NCBI GenBank assembly: GCA_020637635.1
Contig: JACKKB010000008.1
Span: 1-64,000 of the forward strand
DNA from: Albidovulum sp.
Lineage (GTDB): Bacteria; Pseudomonadota; Alphaproteobacteria; Rhodobacterales; Rhodobacteraceae
Length of the DNA: 64,000 nucleotides
Direction of reading: 5' to 3'
The position numbers and the translations under genes were made by a program. Positions 24,873-33,982 of the stretch are shown piece after piece (position 1 is the stretch's first letter; each line of letters begins with the position of its first letter). A model generated the notes under the pieces. It was not told the origin of the DNA. It ran no database searches and saw only the letters and a list, made by a program, of their open reading frames with translations.

Positions 24873-25742
24873 ATGAAAGCTCTCGTCTTCGGAACCACTG
24901 GCCAGCTTGCCATCGAACTCGCGCGTCGCGCGCCGAGGGGCGGTGCCGTGATGGCCTTTGGCCGTGAGACGGCGGATCTTTGCGAGCCGCAGAGCAGCGC
25001 CCGGCTGATCGACGCCGCCGAGGCCGATATCGTCATCAATGCCGCGGCCTACACCGCGGTCGATGCCGCCGAGACCGACCGCGAGACCGCGCATCTGGTG
25101 AATGCCGAGGCGCCGGGCGCCATGGCGCGCGCCGCCGCCCGCCGTGGCGTGCCCTTCCTGCATGTCTCGACGGACTATGTCTTTGACGGCAGCGGAACCC
25201 GGCCCTGGCGCGAGGACGATCCGGTCGCGCCCCTCGGCGTCTACGGCCAGACCAAGCTCGACGGCGAACGCGCCATCCAGGCGGCAGGCGGCGACCATGT
25301 GATCCTGCGCACCGCCTGGGTCTTCTCGGCCCATGGCAGGAACTTCGTCAAGACGATGCTGCGGCTCGGCGCCGAGCGCGACATGCTCTCGGTCGTCGAC
25401 GATCAATACGGCGGGCCGACCGCTGCCGCCGACATCGCCGACGCGCTCTGGTCGATCGCGCGGGCCTGGACCCGCGGCCACGGCAAGAGCGGCGTCTTCC
25501 ACTACGCCGGCACGCCCAGGGTCAGCTGGGCCGACTTCGCCGAGGCGATCTTCGAACGCGCGACATTGCGGTCGCGTCCGACGGTGGTGCGGATCCCGAG
25601 CTCCGCCTATCCGACCCCGGCGCAAAGGCCCGCGAATTCGGTGCTCGACTGCTCGCGCATCGGCGACGCGTATGGCATAGATCAGCCCGACTGGCGCGGC
25701 AGCCTGTCGAGCGTGATCAGGGAACTGGAGCAGAACACATGA
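24873..25742 (+). CDS. rfbD: dTDP-4-dehydrorhamnose reductase
   Basis: A 289-residue SDR reductase, final step of dTDP-L-rhamnose synthesis. It begins MKALVFGTTGQLAIELARR and carries INAAAYTAVDAAE, HVSTDYVFDG and the catalytic YGQTKLDGE (Tyr-x3-Lys). The late segment RPANSVLDCSRI is the family C-terminal motif. It starts 21 bases after the acyltransferase and overlaps rfbA by 4 bases. Confidence 0.94.
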   Translation: MKALVFGTTGQLAIELARRAPRGGAVMAFGRETADLCEPQSSARLIDAAEADIVINAAAYTAVDAAETDRETAHLVNAEAPGAMARAAARRGVPFLHVSTDYVFDGSGTRPWREDDPVAPLGVYGQTKLDGERAIQAAGGDHVILRTAWVFSAHGRNFVKTMLRLGAERDMLSVVDDQYGGPTAAADIADALWSIARAWTRGHGKSGVFHYAGTPRVSWADFAEAIFERATLRSRPTVVRIPSSAYPTPAQRPANSVLDCSRIGDAYGIDQPDWRGSLSSVIRELEQNT

Positions 25743-26641
25743 GCGAAACCGGCCGCAGAGGCATCATCCTGGCGGGCGGGTCGGGCACCCGGCTCTATCC
25801 GATCACGCATTCGGTGTCCAAGCAGATGCTGCCGCTCTACGACAAGCCGATGATCTACTATCCGCTGTCGGCGCTGATGCTTGCCCGTATCCGCGAGGTC
25901 TGCATCATCTCCACCCCGCGCGACCTGCCGCAGTTCCGGGCGCTCCTCGGTGACGGCGCGACCTGGGGGATGCGCTTCGACTATGTCGTGCAGCCCTCGC
26001 CCGACGGCCTTGCGCAGGCCTATCTCCTGGCCGAGGAATTCCTCGACGGCCAACCCTCGGCGATGGTGCTCGGCGACAACGTGTTCTTCGGCGAGGGGCT
26101 GTCGGCCAAGCTGCGCGCGGCCGACGAACGCACCACCGGCGGCACCGTCTTCGGCTATCGCGTCTCGGACCCGGAGCGCTACGGCGTGGTGGAGTTCGAT
26201 GCCGCGGGAAAGGTGCTCTCGATCGTCGAGAAGCCGGAAAAGCCGAAAAGCTCCCATGCCGTCACGGGGATCTACTTCCTCGACGGCTCGGCGAGCGCGC
26301 GGGCCAAGCGGATCACCAAGTCGGCGCGTGGCGAGCTCGAGATCACCGATCTTCTGAACCAGTATCACACCGACGGCCAGTTGCGGGTGGAAACGCTCGG
26401 CCGCGGCTTCGCCTGGCTTGATACCGGCACCCATGAGAGCCTCCTCGAGGCCGCCGATTTCATCCGCACCATCGAGGACCGGCAGAACCTGAAGGTCGGC
26501 TGCCCGGAAGAGATCGCGTTTCTGAACGGCTGGATCGATGCCGAGGCGCTGCGTGAGCTTGCCCGGCCCTATCTGAAGACCCAGTATGGCCGCTACCTGG
26601 CGCGGATCGCCGATGACCCGGGACTTGCGCAGGCCGACTGA
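25739..26641 (+). CDS. rfbA: Glucose-1-phosphate thymidylyltransferase
   Basis: A 300-residue nucleotidyltransferase, first step of dTDP-L-rhamnose synthesis (dTTP plus glucose-1-phosphate to dTDP-glucose). Features are GIILAGGSGTRLYPITH, SKQMLPLYDKPMIYYPLS, the metal site VLGDNVFFG, and FAWLDTGTHESLLEA. It is the last gene of the rfb operon, ending 9 bases from the convergent pxpA gene with no visible terminator between. Confidence 0.95.
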   Translation: MSETGRRGIILAGGSGTRLYPITHSVSKQMLPLYDKPMIYYPLSALMLARIREVCIISTPRDLPQFRALLGDGATWGMRFDYVVQPSPDGLAQAYLLAEEFLDGQPSAMVLGDNVFFGEGLSAKLRAADERTTGGTVFGYRVSDPERYGVVEFDAAGKVLSIVEKPEKPKSSHAVTGIYFLDGSASARAKRITKSARGELEITDLLNQYHTDGQLRVETLGRGFAWLDTGTHESLLEAADFIRTIEDRQNLKVGCPEEIAFLNGWIDAEALRELARPYLKTQYGRYLARIADDPGLAQAD

Positions 26642-26650
26642 TGCGGGCCC

Positions 26651-27415
26651 TCAGCGTGCGAGGGGTGCAAGGGTGATCCCCGCCGTCTCCAGCGCCTCGC
26701 GGACCGCGCGGGCGATGGCGACCGCCTCGGGCGTGTCGCCGTGCAGGCAGATCGTGTCGATCGAGGTCGCGATGCGGCGGCCGCTTTCGGCGATTATGGC
26801 GCCCGCCGTCACCATCTCGACCATGCGCGCGGCGGCGCGCGCCGGGTCATGGATCACCGCGCCGGGTTTGGAGCGGCTGACAAGCGTCGCGTCGTCCTCA
26901 TAGGCGCGGTCGGCGAAGATCTCGCGGGCCAGGGCACAACCGATCTCGCGGGCGGCGCGCTCTTGCTCGGTCGCCGCGAGCACCATCACGATGAGGTCGT
27001 CCTGAACCCCGAGCGCCGCCTCGTAGCAGATGCGCGCCATGGCCGCGTCTTCGGCCGCCATGTTGGCCAGCGCACCGTGCAGTTTCAGGTGGTTGAGCCT
27101 GCCGCCGACCGAAGCGGCCATCGCCGAGGCGGCGCCGACCTGGTAGCGGATGAGGTTTGCAAGCGTCGCCCCGGGCAGGCGCATCTCGCGCCGGCCGAAG
27201 CCGGCAAGGTCGGGAAAGCCCGGATGGGCACCGATTGCGACCCCGTTCGCCACCGCCTCGCGCATCGTCGCTTCCATGACGTCGGGGTCGCCGGCATGAA
27301 AGCCGCAGGCGACATTGGCCGAGGTGACAATCTTCAGAAGCGCCGCGTCGTCGCCGAGCGACCAGCGGCCGAAACCCTCGCCCATGTCGGAATTGAGATC
27401 GACTGTCGGTGTCAT
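26651..27415 (-). CDS. pxpA: 5-oxoprolinase subunit A
   Basis: A 254-residue LamB/YcsF-family protein, with the typical start VDLNSDMGEGFGRW and SANVACGFHAGDP, then HPGFPDLAGFGRREM. With PxpB and PxpC it forms the ATP-dependent 5-oxoprolinase that opens 5-oxoproline to glutamate (established for the family). The ATG at 27415 overlaps the pxpC stop by 4 bases; the frame continues upstream as a shadow of pxpC. Last gene of the pxpB-pxpC-pxpA operon. Confidence 0.93.
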   Translation of the reverse strand: MTPTVDLNSDMGEGFGRWSLGDDAALLKIVTSANVACGFHAGDPDVMEATMREAVANGVAIGAHPGFPDLAGFGRREMRLPGATLANLIRYQVGAASAMAASVGGRLNHLKLHGALANMAAEDAAMARICYEAALGVQDDLIVMVLAATEQERAAREIGCALAREIFADRAYEDDATLVSRSKPGAVIHDPARAAARMVEMVTAGAIIAESGRRIATSIDTICLHGDTPEAVAIARAVREALETAGITLAPLAR

Positions 27416-28455
27416 TTCGCTGTGCCTCCGCTGATCTCCTGCTCGGCCGCATCGTGCCCCGCTGTCACCCCGCTCACAAGCTGGTAGGACAGCAGGTCCG
27501 GGATCGTCGCCGGGTCGCGCACGAGGGGGCGGATGCGGCGGCGCAGATCGGCGGCGCGCCCGGCGGCCGTGCGGCGGAGCTCGGCCAGCGCCTCGGCCGG
27601 ATCGACGAAGTCGAACCGCAGGCGTGCACCGGCCGGGGCCTGGGCCACCTGCGCGAGATCGTCGGGCACCACGGTGCCGATCCGCGGATAGCCGCCCATG
27701 GTCTGGCACTCGGGCAGCAGAACATAGGGGATGCCGTCGCCGGTCATCTGGATGTCCCCCGGCACCACGACCTCGGACAGGATGCTGAGCCCGCCCTCGG
27801 CCGAAAAGGGCGCGCCCTCATGGGCCAGCCGCACGCCCTGGCGGTTGCCGCGCGCGTCGCGGACGAAGTCTGTCGCCGCAAAGCGGGTCCGCTCGGCGGC
27901 GGTGAAGAGCCCCGTCTGCGCCGAGGGCACGATACGGATCCGGCCACCGGAAAAGCGCGGCCGGGGCTCAAGCCCGAGGCCGACCGGCCCGCCCGGATCC
28001 GCGCCGGCGGGAAGCCGGTCGCCCGCGGCCACGGGGCCGAAGAGCCCGGCCGTCAGATGCGCCGAACGACTGCCGAGCAGCGGTTCCCGGGCGATGCCAC
28101 CGCCGAGATGAAGATAGCCATATACCCCGGCCTCGGCGGCGCCGATCGTCAGCTCCTGCCCCCGCGCCAGCGCGTGGCAGGCGTTCCAGGCGACCGGCGA
28201 TCCCTCGATCGCTGCGCGCATCGGGGCGCCGGTCAGCGCGATCCTGAGGTCGCCCTCGGCCTCGAAACGGCCGCCCAGCCCGGCCATTTCCAGCGCCGCG
28301 AGCATGCGCCCCTGACCCAGGAGCGCGGCGCCTTCGTCAAGCGCCAGCCCGTCGGCCGCACCGCCGCGCGAGAGGCCTTCGGCCAGCCAGCCGGGCCGCC
28401 CCCGGTCCTGCACCGTTACCCCGGGTCCGACGTCGAGAACCCTGAGCCCGCTCAT
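27412..28455 (-). CDS. pxpC: 5-oxoprolinase subunit C (biotin-dependent carboxyltransferase-like)
   Basis: A 347-residue protein of the PxpC/KipA family. It starts LRVLDVGPGVTVQDRGRPGWLAEGLSRGGA in two consecutive motifs and has the conserved LLPECQTMGGYPRIG near residue 245. Related domains occur at the C-terminus of urea amidolyase. It overlaps pxpB and pxpA by 4 bases each, showing coupled translation of the three subunits. Confidence 0.92.
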   Translation of the reverse strand: MSGLRVLDVGPGVTVQDRGRPGWLAEGLSRGGAADGLALDEGAALLGQGRMLAALEMAGLGGRFEAEGDLRIALTGAPMRAAIEGSPVAWNACHALARGQELTIGAAEAGVYGYLHLGGGIAREPLLGSRSAHLTAGLFGPVAAGDRLPAGADPGGPVGLGLEPRPRFSGGRIRIVPSAQTGLFTAAERTRFAATDFVRDARGNRQGVRLAHEGAPFSAEGGLSILSEVVVPGDIQMTGDGIPYVLLPECQTMGGYPRIGTVVPDDLAQVAQAPAGARLRFDFVDPAEALAELRRTAAGRAADLRRRIRPLVRDPATIPDLLSYQLVSGVTAGHDAAEQEISGGTAK

Positions 28456-29222
28456 GAGACCGTCACCATGGTCGCGCCGCCGCGATCGGGGTCATCGGCG
28501 ATGAGGCGCTGCAGTTCGGCTTCGCTGACCGGCGCGAATCTGACCTCGTCGCCGGGCGCGAGTGCAAAGGGTTCCTCGGCATCCGGCCGGAAGAGCCGCA
28601 GTCCGGTCTGGCCGATATGGCGCCAGCCGGTGGGCGTCGCGCGCGGGAAGATGATCAGCTGCCGGATCGCGACCACGATGGCCGCTTCCGGGACCAAGGG
28701 AGTCAGCCCCGACTGGCGCGGGATGTCCCATCTGGGCGGCAGCACGCCCATATAGGGCAGTCCCGGCGCGAAACCGATGGTGAGCACCCGCACGGGCTCT
28801 GCCGCGAGCTCGGCGCGTGCCGCGGCCGGGCTCAGCCCCGCAAGCGCGGCCGCCTCGTCGAACTGCGGCCCGGCGCTGCCCCCAAAGGCCGCCGGCACGG
28901 TCCAGCGCCGCCGCGGCCCGAGGCTCTCCGCCGCGCTCCAGTCGCGCGCCAGCGCCAGCGCGCCGGCCGCTTCGGCAAGGGTCGCGGCATCCGTCACGAG
29001 CGGGTCGAAGCGCAGCAGGACCGAGGTGAGCGAGGGCGCGGTCTCCTCCACCCCCGGCCAGGCAGCGGCCTCGGCGGCCGCACGGAAGGCGAGCACGGCG
29101 CGCTGCACCCGCACGTCGAGCCCGTCTCCGAAGGCCACCAGGAGCCCGTCCAGCCCGACCGGACGCAGGCTCGGAAAGCCTGTCCGGTTTGCCCCTGTCG
29201 TCGTGGCGGTCGCCTCGCCCAT
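28452..29222 (-). CDS. pxpB: 5-oxoprolinase subunit B (KipI family)
   Basis: A 256-residue PxpB/KipI protein. The family core FAPGLPYMGVLPP, then IPRQSGLTPLVPEAAIVV and TPTGWRHIGQT, is present. The ATG at 29222 was chosen because GGGAGG lies 5 bases upstream; the frame runs 35 codons further 5' without family similarity. First gene of the pxp operon, divergent from the RND efflux genes. Confidence 0.92.
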   Translation of the reverse strand: MGEATATTTGANRTGFPSLRPVGLDGLLVAFGDGLDVRVQRAVLAFRAAAEAAAWPGVEETAPSLTSVLLRFDPLVTDAATLAEAAGALALARDWSAAESLGPRRRWTVPAAFGGSAGPQFDEAAALAGLSPAAARAELAAEPVRVLTIGFAPGLPYMGVLPPRWDIPRQSGLTPLVPEAAIVVAIRQLIIFPRATPTGWRHIGQTGLRLFRPDAEEPFALAPGDEVRFAPVSEAELQRLIADDPDRGGATMVTVS

Positions 29223-29328
29223 CCGTCCTCCCGTCGCCTTGCCGGAGCCTAGGCAGCGTCCGCCGGCGCCGCAAGCGCCGCTTCCGCGGCCATCAGCACC
29301 GCAGGGCAACAAATTCTTGTGGCGCATA

Positions 29329-29358
29329 TTGAACTTCTCGGTTCACTTGGCAGATAAT
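29329..29358 (+). promoter_or_regulatory. Sigma-70-type promoter of the RND efflux operon with internal palindrome
   Basis: TTGAAC (29329-29334) and GATAAT (29353-29358) are separated by 18 bases, a good vegetative promoter match about 75 bases before the adaptor gene. Overlapping it, TGAAC-N6-GTTCA (29330-29345) forms a perfect inverted repeat with 5-base arms, placed where a repressor would block RNA polymerase. Confidence 0.6.
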
Positions 29359-29431
29359 AGGCCGGAACACGCGCGACTGGCGCCCGCGGCTCTGGCCGCC
29401 GGCGGCCCATTGCCGCGAGGCGAGGTATCAG

Positions 29432-30550
29432 ATGGCTTCACGATTGAGATTGCACCGGGCGTTCGCAATCATCGTCCTGGTCGCGGCGGCGATCTGGGTC
29501 GGCACGGGCAAGTTTGCCTCGGTCGGCAGCGAAGAGGCAAAGGCCGCCCAGCCGAAGGCCGAGACCGAGACCGCCCAGCCGGCGCAGACGACGGTTGTGC
29601 GCACGGTCGCCGCGGTCGTGCCGAATTTTGCCGACCACGCGCGGCTGATCCGGCTCTCGGGCAATACCGGCGCCGACAAGAGTACCGTGCTTGCGGCGCG
29701 CACGAGCGGCATCATCAGCGCCCTGCCGATCGAGAAGGGCGCGGCCATTGCCGACGGCACCGTGGTGATGTCGATCGAGGGGCCGGACGTGATTGCCGGG
29801 GTCGCGACGGCCAAGGCGCTTCTGGAGCAGCGCTCGCAGGAACTGAGCGTCGCGGAAAAGCTCTTCAAGACCGGAAACACGGCCGAGCTGTCGCTGATCG
29901 GGACCCGTGCCGCCAAATCGGCGGCCGAAGCGCAGCTCAGCCAGGCCGAGGCGGCGGCCGACCGTCTGAACCTGCACGCGCCCTTCGGCGGCGTGGTCGA
30001 GAGCGTCGATGTGGAGCTTGGCGAGTGGGTGACGGCGGGCACGCCGGTCGCGACCCTGCTCGCGCTCGATCCGATCGTCGTGCGCGCCGAAGTGAGCGAG
30101 CTTGATGTCGGTTACGTGGCGGTCGGCGACAAGGCCGAGGTGCGGCTCGTGAACGGCGAGACGCTGGAGGGCACGGTGCGGCATCTGGCCAAGGACGCCT
30201 CGGCGACGACGCGCACCTATCCGGTCGAGGTGGCCCTGCCGAACCCCGACGGACGCATCCCCTCGGGCATGACCGCCGAGGTGCGGCTGTTCACGAAGGC
30301 GGTGCGGTCGGTCACGGTGCCGCGGTCGGTCATCACGCTGTCCAGCGAGGGCGAGCTTGGCCTGCGCGTTGTCGGCCCTGACAACGTGGCGAAATTCGCC
30401 TCGGTCGAACTCATCGACGACACGCCGAAGGGGCTGGTCCTGGCCGGTGTGCCGGACGACGCCCGTATCATCGTTGCCGGGCAGGATCTGGTGCGCGACG
30501 GCGAAACGGTGAACGTCAAGGACGTTACCGGCACCGCGGCCGGGGAGTGA
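29432..30550 (+). CDS. RND efflux periplasmic adaptor subunit
   Basis: A 372-residue HlyD/AcrA-type membrane-fusion protein. A signal-anchor helix (AFAIIVLVAAAIWVG) is followed by a barrel-sandwich domain (TSGIISALPIEKGAAIADG and LHAPFGGVVESVDVELGEWV), a short helical hairpin between the two, a beta-barrel domain and a membrane-proximal domain. It links an inner-membrane RND pump to an outer-membrane channel. The pump gene starts 4 bases after its stop. No TolC-like gene is in the window. Confidence 0.9.
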   Translation: MASRLRLHRAFAIIVLVAAAIWVGTGKFASVGSEEAKAAQPKAETETAQPAQTTVVRTVAAVVPNFADHARLIRLSGNTGADKSTVLAARTSGIISALPIEKGAAIADGTVVMSIEGPDVIAGVATAKALLEQRSQELSVAEKLFKTGNTAELSLIGTRAAKSAAEAQLSQAEAAADRLNLHAPFGGVVESVDVELGEWVTAGTPVATLLALDPIVVRAEVSELDVGYVAVGDKAEVRLVNGETLEGTVRHLAKDASATTRTYPVEVALPNPDGRIPSGMTAEVRLFTKAVRSVTVPRSVITLSSEGELGLRVVGPDNVAKFASVELIDDTPKGLVLAGVPDDARIIVAGQDLVRDGETVNVKDVTGTAAGE

Positions 30551-30554
30551 CGAC

Positions 30555-33500
30555 ATGCAGCTCGTCGAAACCGCGATCCGCAATGCGCGGCTGACGATCT
30601 CGGTCCTGATCTTCCTCATGCTCGCCGGCGTGCAGGCCTATGTCACGATCCCGAAGGAGGCCGAGCCCGACATCCAGATCCCGATCATCTACGTCTCGAT
30701 GTCCTATCAGGGGATCTCGCCCGAAGACAGCGAGAGGCTCCTGCTGCGGCCGATGGAGACGCGACTGAAGACCATCTCGGGGATCAAGAAGATGACCTCG
30801 ACCGCCTACCAGGGCGGCGGCAACGTGCTCATGGAGTTCCAGGCCGGCGCGAATCTCGCGAAGGCGCTCGACGATGTGCGCACCGGCGTCTCCGAGGCCA
30901 AGCGCGACCTGCCCTCCGACACCGACGAACCTTCGGTGAACGAGGTCAATATCTCGGAATTCCCCGTCCTCGTCGTAACGCTTTCGGGTGACGTGCCCGA
31001 ACGGGTCCTGTCGCGGGCGGGCCGCGACCTGCGCGACCGGATCGAGGAGATCCCCGGCGTTCTCGATGCGGCACTTCAGGGCGTGCGCGACGATCTGGTC
31101 GAAGTCATCATCGATCCGGCAAAGCTCTCCTCCTACGGCATCCGCCTCGACACGCTGATCGGCGGAGTCACGGCGAACAACCAGCTGATTGCCGCGGGCG
31201 CGCTCGAGGGGCAGGAGGGGCGCTATGCCGTCAAGGTGCCCTCGCTCATCGAGACGGTCGAGGACGTTGCCAACCTGCCGGTCCTGTCGAACGGCACCGC
31301 AGTGGTGCGCGCGCGCGATCTCGCCTCGATCCGCTCGACCTACAAGGACCCCGAGACGATCACCCGGCTCGACGGCAAGCCGGCGATCGCGATCGAGGTC
31401 TCGAAGCGCACCGGCGCCAATCTCGTCGACACCGTCGACGCGGTGAAGAAAGTGACCGCCGAGTTCCAGAAATCCATGCCCGCGGGCACGGAGGTCTCCT
31501 TCAGCCAGGACAAGTCGACGACGATCCGTCAGCTTCTGGCGGATCTGCAGAACTCGGTTCTGACGGCGGTCATCCTGGTCTTCATCGTCATTCTCTACGC
31601 GCTTTCGGGGCGCGCCTCGATCCTGATCGGGCTGGCAATTCCGGCTTCGTTCCTGATCGGCATCCTCGGGCTGGAACTGGCCGGGCTGACGGTGAACATC
31701 GTGGTGCTCTTCAGCCTCATCCTCGCCGTCGGCATGCTGGTCGACGACGCGATCATCGTCACGGAATATGCCGAAAGACGGATGGCCGAGGGCGTGCCGG
31801 TGCGCGAGGCCTTCGCGATGGCCTCGCACAAGATGACGGGCCCGGTCCTGGCCGCCACGGCGACGCGGATTGCCGCCTTCTCGCCGCTTCTCTTCTGGCC
31901 CGGGATCGTTGGCGAATTCATGAAATACATGCCGATCACGCTTATCGCGACGCTTTCGGCCTCGCTCGTCTATGCGCTGATCTTCGCGCCGACGCTCGGC
32001 GCCATCATCGCGCGGCCGATGAAGGCGGAGGCCAAGGGCCGCGACGGGCTCTACATGCGTTTCGTCGCCCGTGCGATCCGCCACCCGATCCTGGTGACGC
32101 TGACGGCGCTCGCCACGCTGGTGGCCGTGCCCTATGCCTATGGCACCTTCGGCAAGGGCGTGGAGTTCTTCCCCAACGTGGAACCCGACTACGGGCTTCT
32201 CTATGTCCATGCCCGCGGCAACCTTTCGATCGAGGAGAAGGACGCACTCGTGAAACAGGCCGAGGACCGGATCCTCGGCTGGCCCGGCATCAAGACCGTC
32301 TACACGCGCTCCGGCAAGGCGAGCGGCGCGGGCAACGATGTCGCCGCCGATGTCATCGGTGTGATCCAGTACGAATTCGTCGATTGGCGCGAACGCAAGG
32401 GAGCCAACCAGATCCTCGCCGATCTGCGCGTGGCCATGCAGGGCATCCCCGGCGTCGACATCGAGGTGTCGGTGCCGCAGGCGGGGCCACCCACAGGCAA
32501 GGCGGTCCAGATCCGCCTTTCGGCCAGCGACCCAAGCGGCCTGTCCGCCGTTGCAACCCAGGTCGCCGACGAGCTGGCGAAAAACCCCGACCTGATCGAC
32601 ATCGACAACGGCCTGCCGCCTCCCGGTGTCGACTGGGAACTGAACGTCGACCGCACGGCCGCTGCGCGCTACGGCATCTGGCCGGGCTCGGTCGGCGCCG
32701 TGGTGCAGCTCGTGACCGGCGGGCTCAAGCTCTCGGACTACCGGCCCGCCGGTGCCGACGACGCCGTCGATATCGTTCTGCGCCTGCCGCCCGACCAGCG
32801 GACGATTTCCGAGCTCGACCAGTTGCGCGTCGAGACACCGCTCGGCCCGGTGCCGATCGCCAACTTCGTGTCCCGCGAACCGGCCCCGACCACGGGCACG
32901 CTGACCCGTATCGACGGGCGGCGCACGGTGACGGTGCAGGCCAACATCCGCGAGGGGGTTCAGGCCGACCCGATCCGCAAGGCGATCAGCGACAAGCTCG
33001 CCGCCGCCGACCTGGAGAGCAAGGGCATCCGCTGGCAACTCGCCGGCGAGGACGAGGAACAGGCGGCGGCCGGTGCCTTCCTCGCCAAGGCCTTCGTGGC
33101 CGCGATGTTCCTCATCTTCGTGGTGCTCCTGGCGCAGTTCAACCGCTTCATCTCGGTCGGGCTGATCTTCTCGGCCGTCATCATGTCGACGATCGGCGTC
33201 TTCCTCGGCCTCATGATCATGGGCCAGCCCTTCGGCGTGGTGATGACCGGGATCGGGATCATCGCGCTCGCGGGCGTCGTGGTGAACAACAACATCGTGC
33301 TGATCGACACCTACGACACGCTGCGCCACGAAGGAATGGACAAGGTCGATGCGATTCTCGAAACCTGTCGCGAACGGGCACGCCCGGTGGTGTTGACGGC
33401 GCTCACGGCCATCCTCGGGGTGCTGCCCATCGCCTTCGGGCTGAACCTCGAGCTTCTGAGCCACGAGACGACCTTCGGGGCGCCCTCCACGCAATGGTGG

Positions 33501-33668
33501 ATCTCGCTCTCCTCGGCGATCGTCTTCGGACTTGCCTTCGCGACGGTGCTGACGCTAGTCGTTACGCCCTCGCTGTTGATGCTCACCTCGCGCGATCCGC
33601 GCCCTGATGGCGCCAGGCGCAAGCGGCGCTGGTTCGGACTTCGCCGCGCGGCCGGCCCGGCGGAATAG
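30555..33668 (+). CDS. RND efflux transporter permease (HAE1/AcrB-like)
   Basis: A 1037-residue RND pump of the usual length and twofold topology: one helix (near residues 10-30), a large periplasmic loop, six helices (about 335-500), one helix, a second periplasmic loop and six more helices. The proton-relay aspartates lie in LAVGMLVDDAIIVTEYAERRM in the first membrane half. The second half has VVVNNNIVLIDTYDTLR. It exports drugs, solvents or other amphiphiles, but the substrate cannot be told from sequence. It is co-transcribed with the adaptor gene. Confidence 0.93.
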   Translation: MQLVETAIRNARLTISVLIFLMLAGVQAYVTIPKEAEPDIQIPIIYVSMSYQGISPEDSERLLLRPMETRLKTISGIKKMTSTAYQGGGNVLMEFQAGANLAKALDDVRTGVSEAKRDLPSDTDEPSVNEVNISEFPVLVVTLSGDVPERVLSRAGRDLRDRIEEIPGVLDAALQGVRDDLVEVIIDPAKLSSYGIRLDTLIGGVTANNQLIAAGALEGQEGRYAVKVPSLIETVEDVANLPVLSNGTAVVRARDLASIRSTYKDPETITRLDGKPAIAIEVSKRTGANLVDTVDAVKKVTAEFQKSMPAGTEVSFSQDKSTTIRQLLADLQNSVLTAVILVFIVILYALSGRASILIGLAIPASFLIGILGLELAGLTVNIVVLFSLILAVGMLVDDAIIVTEYAERRMAEGVPVREAFAMASHKMTGPVLAATATRIAAFSPLLFWPGIVGEFMKYMPITLIATLSASLVYALIFAPTLGAIIARPMKAEAKGRDGLYMRFVARAIRHPILVTLTALATLVAVPYAYGTFGKGVEFFPNVEPDYGLLYVHARGNLSIEEKDALVKQAEDRILGWPGIKTVYTRSGKASGAGNDVAADVIGVIQYEFVDWRERKGANQILADLRVAMQGIPGVDIEVSVPQAGPPTGKAVQIRLSASDPSGLSAVATQVADELAKNPDLIDIDNGLPPPGVDWELNVDRTAAARYGIWPGSVGAVVQLVTGGLKLSDYRPAGADDAVDIVLRLPPDQRTISELDQLRVETPLGPVPIANFVSREPAPTTGTLTRIDGRRTVTVQANIREGVQADPIRKAISDKLAAADLESKGIRWQLAGEDEEQAAAGAFLAKAFVAAMFLIFVVLLAQFNRFISVGLIFSAVIMSTIGVFLGLMIMGQPFGVVMTGIGIIALAGVVVNNNIVLIDTYDTLRHEGMDKVDAILETCRERARPVVLTALTAILGVLPIAFGLNLELLSHETTFGAPSTQWWISLSSAIVFGLAFATVLTLVVTPSLLMLTSRDPRPDGARRKRRWFGLRRAAGPAE

Positions 33669-33739
33669 GCTGCCCCATCCTGTTCCGCGCCGGGGCAGAA
33701 GGAGCCGGGCGGCGGCTCGGCGGAGGCAGAAATGAATTA

Positions 33740-33762
33740 GGCCGAGCCCGAAGGGCACGGCC
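33740..33762 (-). terminator. Hairpin terminator of the Flp pilin gene, possibly bidirectional
   Basis: A 10-position stem with one A-A mismatch (arms GGCCGAGCCC and GGGCACGGCC) and a GAA loop. It is followed by TAATTCATTT on the minus strand and AAATTCTTGTT on the plus strand. It lies 35 bases after the pilin stop and about 70 after the RND permease stop, so it can end both converging transcripts. Confidence 0.65.
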
Positions 33763-33796
33763 AAATTCTTGTTCAGTGCGATGTCTCGAGGTGCGC

Positions 33797-33982
33797 TTAC
33801 GGCACCGAAACCGAGGACAGGTAGCCGTTGATGCGGCCCGAGAGCTGGTTGGTGCCGCTCTTCACCGCGGTCAGCGCGGCAACGCCGAGGCCGACGACGG
33901 CGGCGGTCAGCACGACCCAGTCAACGGTCACAGCGCCGTCTTCTTCGTTGTTGAACTTCTTCGCAAGCTTGAACAGTTTCAT
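33797..33982 (-). CDS. Flp/Fap-type IVb pilin-like small protein
   Basis: A 61-residue protein: a short basic N-terminus (MKLFKLAKKF), then NNEEDGAVTVDWVVLTAAVV, in which the Glu/Asp-Gly-Ala-Val-Thr-Val-Asp-Trp-Val segment followed by a hydrophobic helix resembles Flp pilins, which are processed by a prepilin peptidase and assembled by a Tad machine. The ATG at 33982 has GGAGAAG upstream. No tad/cpa genes are nearby, so it is an orphan pilin or a small membrane protein of the same type that is common in Rhodobacterales. Confidence 0.75.
   Translation of the reverse strand: MKLFKLAKKFNNEEDGAVTVDWVVLTAAVVGLGVAALTAVKSGTNQLSGRINGYLSSVSVP

Noticed and set aside
30525..33494. 989-codon open frame on the minus strand
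   Set aside because: It lies wholly antisense to the RND permease gene, is rich in Arg/Asp/Gly and His, and has no domain signature. It is a GC-driven shadow of the pump gene.
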